Source: Flavobacteriaceae bacterium UBA5079 (GTDB lineage Bacteria > Bacteroidota > Bacteroidia > Flavobacteriales > Flavobacteriaceae). From it: DNA of 7,927 nucleotides. Location: assembly GCA_002414705.1 (NCBI GenBank), contig DIAL01000157.1:21070-28996 (forward strand), written 5' to 3'. A program made the translations under genes and the position numbers. The notes beneath the pieces are model-generated. The model did not search any database. It saw only the letters and a list, made by a program, of their open reading frames with translations, and was not told the DNA's origin. Shown piece by piece: positions 6,201-7,927 of this stretch; the first letter of the stretch is position 1, and every line of letters begins with the position of its first letter.

Positions 6201-7927
6201 GCTCTACAACGGTTATGGTAATGGAGGGGATTTAACAGGATTAACGTTTACTACCTCCGGAGCAACCTTAACGGTAATAATACAATCAGATGGCTTTGGA
6301 AGTTGTTCAACGGGTGGGTTTATACCATGGGATTTTGATGTGTATTGTCAAACATGTTTACCGCAATCGGTTAGTTTTGATATTGTAAATGGCGATTGTA
6401 TTACCGATCCAAATAACCCCGTTTTTGAAATAGAGGTTGATATTACTGATTTAGGTGATGCAACTAGCTTAACGGTTACAGATAACCAAGGAAGTACTCC
6501 TGTAGTAATTACTGAAGTTAGTTCATTAATTTTAGGACCCTATGCAGCAGGTGTAAACGTAGTAGTAACTGTTGAAAACACAAACGATTCAAACTGTACA
6601 ACTGTTAGTAACCCATTAGCATTTATATGTCCACCACCACCAAATCCATGTTCTATTGTATATGCTGGTGAAGACGGTGCTGTAGATTGTAACACGCCAG
6701 ATGCTACGCTTTCAGCAAACTTCCATTTATATGGCCAAGACACAACTAATTATGAAATAAATTCTATCGACACCTGTCCTACACCTCCAGTTGATGGAGC
6801 AACACCTACAAGTATTGATACGGATGATGTTTGGTCTGAAGTTATTGACCTTGGATTTGAATTCTGCTTCTATGGTGGTGTTTATGATCAGGTTATTATT
6901 GGTTCCAATGGTGTTATTAGTTTTGAAATTGAAAATGCCAATACAGGTAACGGCTGGGCAATGGGTGCTGGTGATACATTACCAAACGCAACCAATGCGA
7001 CATTAACTGAAGGTAATATTTTTGGTGTAGGTCATGATATTGATCCATCCGTTTGTGGAAGTATTGATTATGTAGTTTTAGGATCTTCTCCTTACAGGCA
7101 GTTTGTAGTTAATTACAATGGTGTTTGTCATTTTGGTAGTCAGTGTAATACGAACACATCTACATCTCAAATTATTCTACATGAATCATCAAATAATATT
7201 GATATACACGTTTTAAGTAAACCAACATGTACGGCTTGGAATGGCGGTAGAGCGGTTATTGGTCTACAAAATGTTGACGATACTGCTGCAACAACTCCTC
7301 CAGGAAGAAATACAGGCGTTTGGACAGTTGTAGAGGAAGAGTCTTGGAGATTTTCGCCTTCCGGAACACCTAACTATACTTTAGAATGGACAGATAGTAA
7401 TGGTACTGTTATAGGTACTGAAGATACTGTAACCGTATCACCAGTTGAGACTACCACGTATACTTTTGCTGTAACGTATGATTTATGTACTGGTGGTCAA
7501 GCTACAGTTTCAGATGACGTAGACGTTATATATACTAATCTTTCTAATCAAGATGCTTCATTTGAACTCGAATCATCTTGTACAGGAGCAACAGCGAATA
7601 TTTTAGGTGATACAGGAGGGACATTTACATTCAATCCTGAACCAGCAGATGGCGCTGTTATAGACGCAACGACTGGTGAAATTACGAATGCTACTGCTGG
7701 CGCATCATACACTGTGCAATATACGGTTGGTGCAACTAGTTGTCCTGCTATTGTTCTAGAAACAGTAACACTTCCAACGATAGGTGATGCTTCATTTAAC
7801 TTAACTGCTAATTGTGATGGTGCTGTGGCTACAGTAACAGGGGATGCAGGTGGTACGTTTACGTTTAATACAGTACCTGGAGATGACGCTGTTATTGATG
7901 GTACTACAGGTGAAATTACAGGTGGAA
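3232..7927 (+). CDS. Giant secreted multidomain surface protein, probable T9SS cargo (3' end outside window)
   Basis: The frame from ATG 3232 stays open for 1565 codons to the window edge with no stop. Residues 1-19 form a Sec signal peptide (MKK, hydrophobic core, GFS before Q20). Domains in order are: choice-of-anchor J-like (about 24-178); four Fn3-like plus CUB-like units (186-1039); an Ig-like segment with a CPPPPNPC linker (1040-1180); a NIDO-like domain (about 1181-1375); a PKD/Ig-like domain (1376-1436); and 78-residue repeats from 1441 onward. The sequence is rich in Thr, Asn, Asp and Gly, poor in Lys, and has regularly spaced Cys, all fitting an extracellular adhesin or matrix protein. 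Family knowledge suggests export by the type IX system with a C-terminal CHU_C/type B or type A sorting domain, which is not visible here. The start is supported by the signal peptide; no Shine-Dalgarno is seen. No enzymatic domain was recognised. The binding target is unknown. Confidence 0.93.
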   Translation, partial: MKKITLSILFGIISFCGFSQIGLVENFDAGLVLPPGWTGSGYTGSVFQPCSVVSLRANLSDTNLSDDLISPNIVGQSNGSDLTVAFDYKIVDWAAAVDATNPGWGELNVQYSTNNGAVWTTMGTVNDTNHQTSNACANISFVLPAADVPVGTDIKLRFENTYFSGNYYFYIDNVTATQVVVDPPSCSNLIAPTNGETGVAITANLSWQPATGIPTGYTLSVGTTPGGDDVVATQNVGLSTTFDLPELDYSTIYYVTIIPFNANGDAQGCVEQSFTTGSDPNAPVDCGSGIPINTVFCYTNNDNTTFSFVSSDGSPLVVVFNSGSTENNWDELIVLDSDGVTNLNAATPYGNAGNLAGLQFTSTGDTITIGVTSDGSGVSCTNNPWDFDVFCVDTTAIPNCNASLTTPINGEVGVSENVDLVWNAASVFVTGYRITMGSTSGGTDILDNFDVGNVLTYNLPASLDYDTTYYVTIIPYNDNGPAINCNEESFTTRLDPNQIIDCAAGQVLNTVFCYENGNNQFQEIFSFQSSDGSPLSMVFNSGTIEACCDNIRIEDGNGTIIFEGNNGGDLATLSFVSLTDRLVLYYEADGSVSCSSGSRTEWDFDVSCVDTSEVPNCNASLTNPLNGAVGVDEDQDLFWSPATVFVTGYSITMGTTSGGNDILDNQDVGNVLTFDPGTLVFDQTYFVTIIPYNDNGPAENCTEESFTVRADPNQVVDCDAGQIVNTVHCYENGNNQYVEIYSFVSSNGNPLNIFFNSGTIETCCDTIRIENGDGSVIYEGTGNGVGDLSGLSFNSVGDTIVVFVEADGSVSCASGADDEWDFDVSCIDTTAVPNCNAVLTIPADASVDVNENVDLTWSIASVIVTGYNLSIGTTPGGTEFFSGDVTNVLTFDPGTLDYDTTYYVTITPYNDNGVATGCTEYSFTTRPDPNQVVDCDSGVPLNTTYCYTGNDTTQFNYVSSTGFPLVLEFNAGEVEENWDELIILDSDGTELYNGYGNGGDLTGLTFTTSGATLTVIIQSDGFGSCSTGGFIPWDFDVYCQTCLPQSVSFDIVNGDCITDPNNPVFEIEVDITDLGDATSLTVTDNQGSTPVVITEVSSLILGPYAAGVNVVVTVENTNDSNCTTVSNPLAFICPPPPNPCSIVYAGEDGAVDCNTPDATLSANFHLYGQDTTNYEINSIDTCPTPPVDGATPTSIDTDDVWSEVIDLGFEFCFYGGVYDQVIIGSNGVISFEIENANTGNGWAMGAGDTLPNATNATLTEGNIFGVGHDIDPSVCGSIDYVVLGSSPYRQFVVNYNGVCHFGSQCNTNTSTSQIILHESSNNIDIHVLSKPTCTAWNGGRAVIGLQNVDDTAATTPPGRNTGVWTVVEEESWRFSPSGTPNYTLEWTDSNGTVIGTEDTVTVSPVETTTYTFAVTYDLCTGGQATVSDDVDVIYTNLSNQDASFELESSCTGATANILGDTGGTFTFNPEPADGAVIDATTGEITNATAGASYTVQYTVGATSCPAIVLETVTLPTIGDASFNLTANCDGAVATVTGDAGGTFTFNTVPGDDAVIDGTTGEITGG
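3295..3768 (+). other. Choice-of-anchor J-like domain (within giant CDS)
   Basis: Residues about 22-179 open with VENFDAG and PPGW, continue through NPGWGELNVQYSTNNG and WTTMGTV, and close with FYIDNVTAT. This pattern of ENFD..PPGW start, paired beta strands describing a stitched 'Y-ST-NG--W' core and a Y-IDNV end is typical of the choice-of-anchor J/MAM-like jelly-roll domains placed first in many Bacteroidota secreted proteins. Such domains are thought to bind carbohydrate or protein ligands. The assignment is by motif reading only. Confidence 0.7.
3787..6348 (+). repeat. Four tandem Fn3-like + CUB-like composite units (within giant CDS)
   Basis: Units begin at C186 (3787), C400 (4429), C617 (5080) and C835 (5734), and the last ends at C1039. 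The period is 214-218 residues. Each Fn3-like half (about 100 residues) runs from C, P-NG--GV and LxW through GTTxGG to YYVTIIPYNDNG, a Cys, SFTTR and DPN. Each CUB-like half begins xDC, has NT-xCY, a phrase like SSDGSPLxxxFNSG, the (C/W)D-(L/I)x(I/V) strand, a (S/A)DG turn, and ends WDFDVxC. Fn3 halves have two Cys each. CUB halves 1 and 4 have four Cys, while 2 and 3 have six because of an added adjacent CC pair, so the counts are even and suit disulfide bonding outside the cell. A 16-nt stretch encoding the end motif is identical in all four copies, at 4384, 5035, 5689 and 6328. Confidence 0.88.
6349..6771 (+). other. Ig-like spacer with proline-rich linker (within giant CDS)
   Basis: Residues 1040-1180 start with a CQTC pair just after the last CUB-like unit. 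They contain a beta-rich stretch (VSFDIVNGDC, FEIEVDITDLGDATSLTV, VNVVVTVENTNDSNC) resembling an Ig-like fold. The linker FICPPPPNPC (1132-1140) follows, then YAGEDGAVDCNTPDATLSANF, which leads into the next domain. This is a spacer of unassigned family, and no catalytic motif is visible. Confidence 0.45.
6772..7356 (+). other. NIDO-like adhesin domain of Bacteroidota surface proteins (within giant CDS)
   Basis: Residues about 1181-1375 contain the sequence IDLGFEFCFYGGVYDQVIIGSNGVISF (in two parts, 1205-1231), NIFGVGHDIDPSVCGSI, a FVVNYNGVCHFG strand, SQIILHESSNNIDIHV, and the closing WNGGRAVIGLQN then TPPGRNTGVWTV..ESWRF. This run is shared with many proteins that also carry gliding-motility-type C-terminal sorting domains in Bacteroidota, and it resembles the N-terminal half of nidogen-type adhesion domains. 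Recognition is from memory of the motif order; a profile search would settle the family. Confidence 0.6.
7357..7539 (+). other. PKD/Ig-like domain (within giant CDS)
   Basis: Residues 1376-1436 read as a short beta sandwich: NYTLEWTDSNGTVIGTEDTVTVSP, then TTTYTFAVTYDLCTGGQATVSDDVDV. The phrase W-(D/N)-G with a later TTTYT-V strand is the usual pattern of PKD-like and Ig-like domains that act as rigid spacers in Bacteroidota surface proteins. Confidence 0.55.
7552..7927 (+). repeat. 78-residue tandem repeats, He_PIG/Ig-like, running out of the window
   Basis: Copy 1 begins at D1441 (7552) and copy 2 at D1519 (7786), a 234-nt period. Copy 2 is cut by the window end. Both start DASF, have a Cys at the tenth position, share GGTFTFN, then AVID, TTGEIT. 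By hand count, 30 of the 47 aligned residues match. The TTGEIT plus YTVQYTV signature resembles putative-Ig (He_PIG-like) repeats that commonly occur in long arrays before the sorting domain of T9SS surface proteins. More copies probably follow. Confidence 0.8.

Noticed and set aside
3266..7006. Short open frames inside the giant gene, antisense at 3266-3529, 5245-5439, 5562-5807 and 6540-6743, and out of frame on the + strand at 6791-7006
   Set aside because: All are overlapped by the continuous 3232-7927 frame, which has a signal peptide and repeated domains. Those frames have no domain, signal or neighbour to support them.

Overview
The window is AT-rich, and every protein that can be read has the style of the phylum Bacteroidota, most likely family Flavobacteriaceae. 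There is no Shine-Dalgarno sequence before any start. The giant surface protein is built from modules typical of type IX secretion (T9SS) cargo: choice-of-anchor-like, Fn3-like, CUB-like, and repeats with TTGEIT motifs. Genus and species cannot be read from the sequence.

Positions 1-123 are a short non-coding leader. Three ordinary genes follow on the + strand. They are exodeoxyribonuclease III (xth, 124-885), an OmpA-type peptidoglycan-binding lipoprotein with a long coiled coil (909-1868), and a Tas-like NADP(H)-dependent aldo-keto reductase (1924-2961). Gaps of 23 and 55 nt make one transcript plausible, but the products do unrelated jobs (DNA repair, envelope anchoring, carbonyl reduction).

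A 270-nt intergenic region (2962-3231) separates this cluster from the next gene. It carries a perfect 11-bp hairpin, three copies of a 12-nt near-palindrome related to TTAATAGATTAA, and a 10-nt direct repeat (TTGACATAGT). It probably contains the end of the first transcript and the control region of the next gene.

From 3232 to the end of the window runs one uninterrupted reading frame of at least 1565 codons with no stop. It encodes a secreted mosaic protein. In order it has a signal peptide, a choice-of-anchor J-like domain, four copies of an Fn3-like plus CUB-like composite unit (about 216 residues each), an Ig-like linker, a NIDO-like lectin/adhesin-type domain, a PKD/Ig-like domain, and the start of a series of 78-residue repeats that leaves the window. 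The C-terminal sorting domain expected of T9SS cargo would lie beyond position 7927.

I found no RNA gene, mobile element, CRISPR array or defence system. The most notable content is the giant repeat protein, in particular the a-b-b-a order of its CUB subtypes, and the repeated element in front of it. I see no strong evidence for an undescribed multi-gene system.
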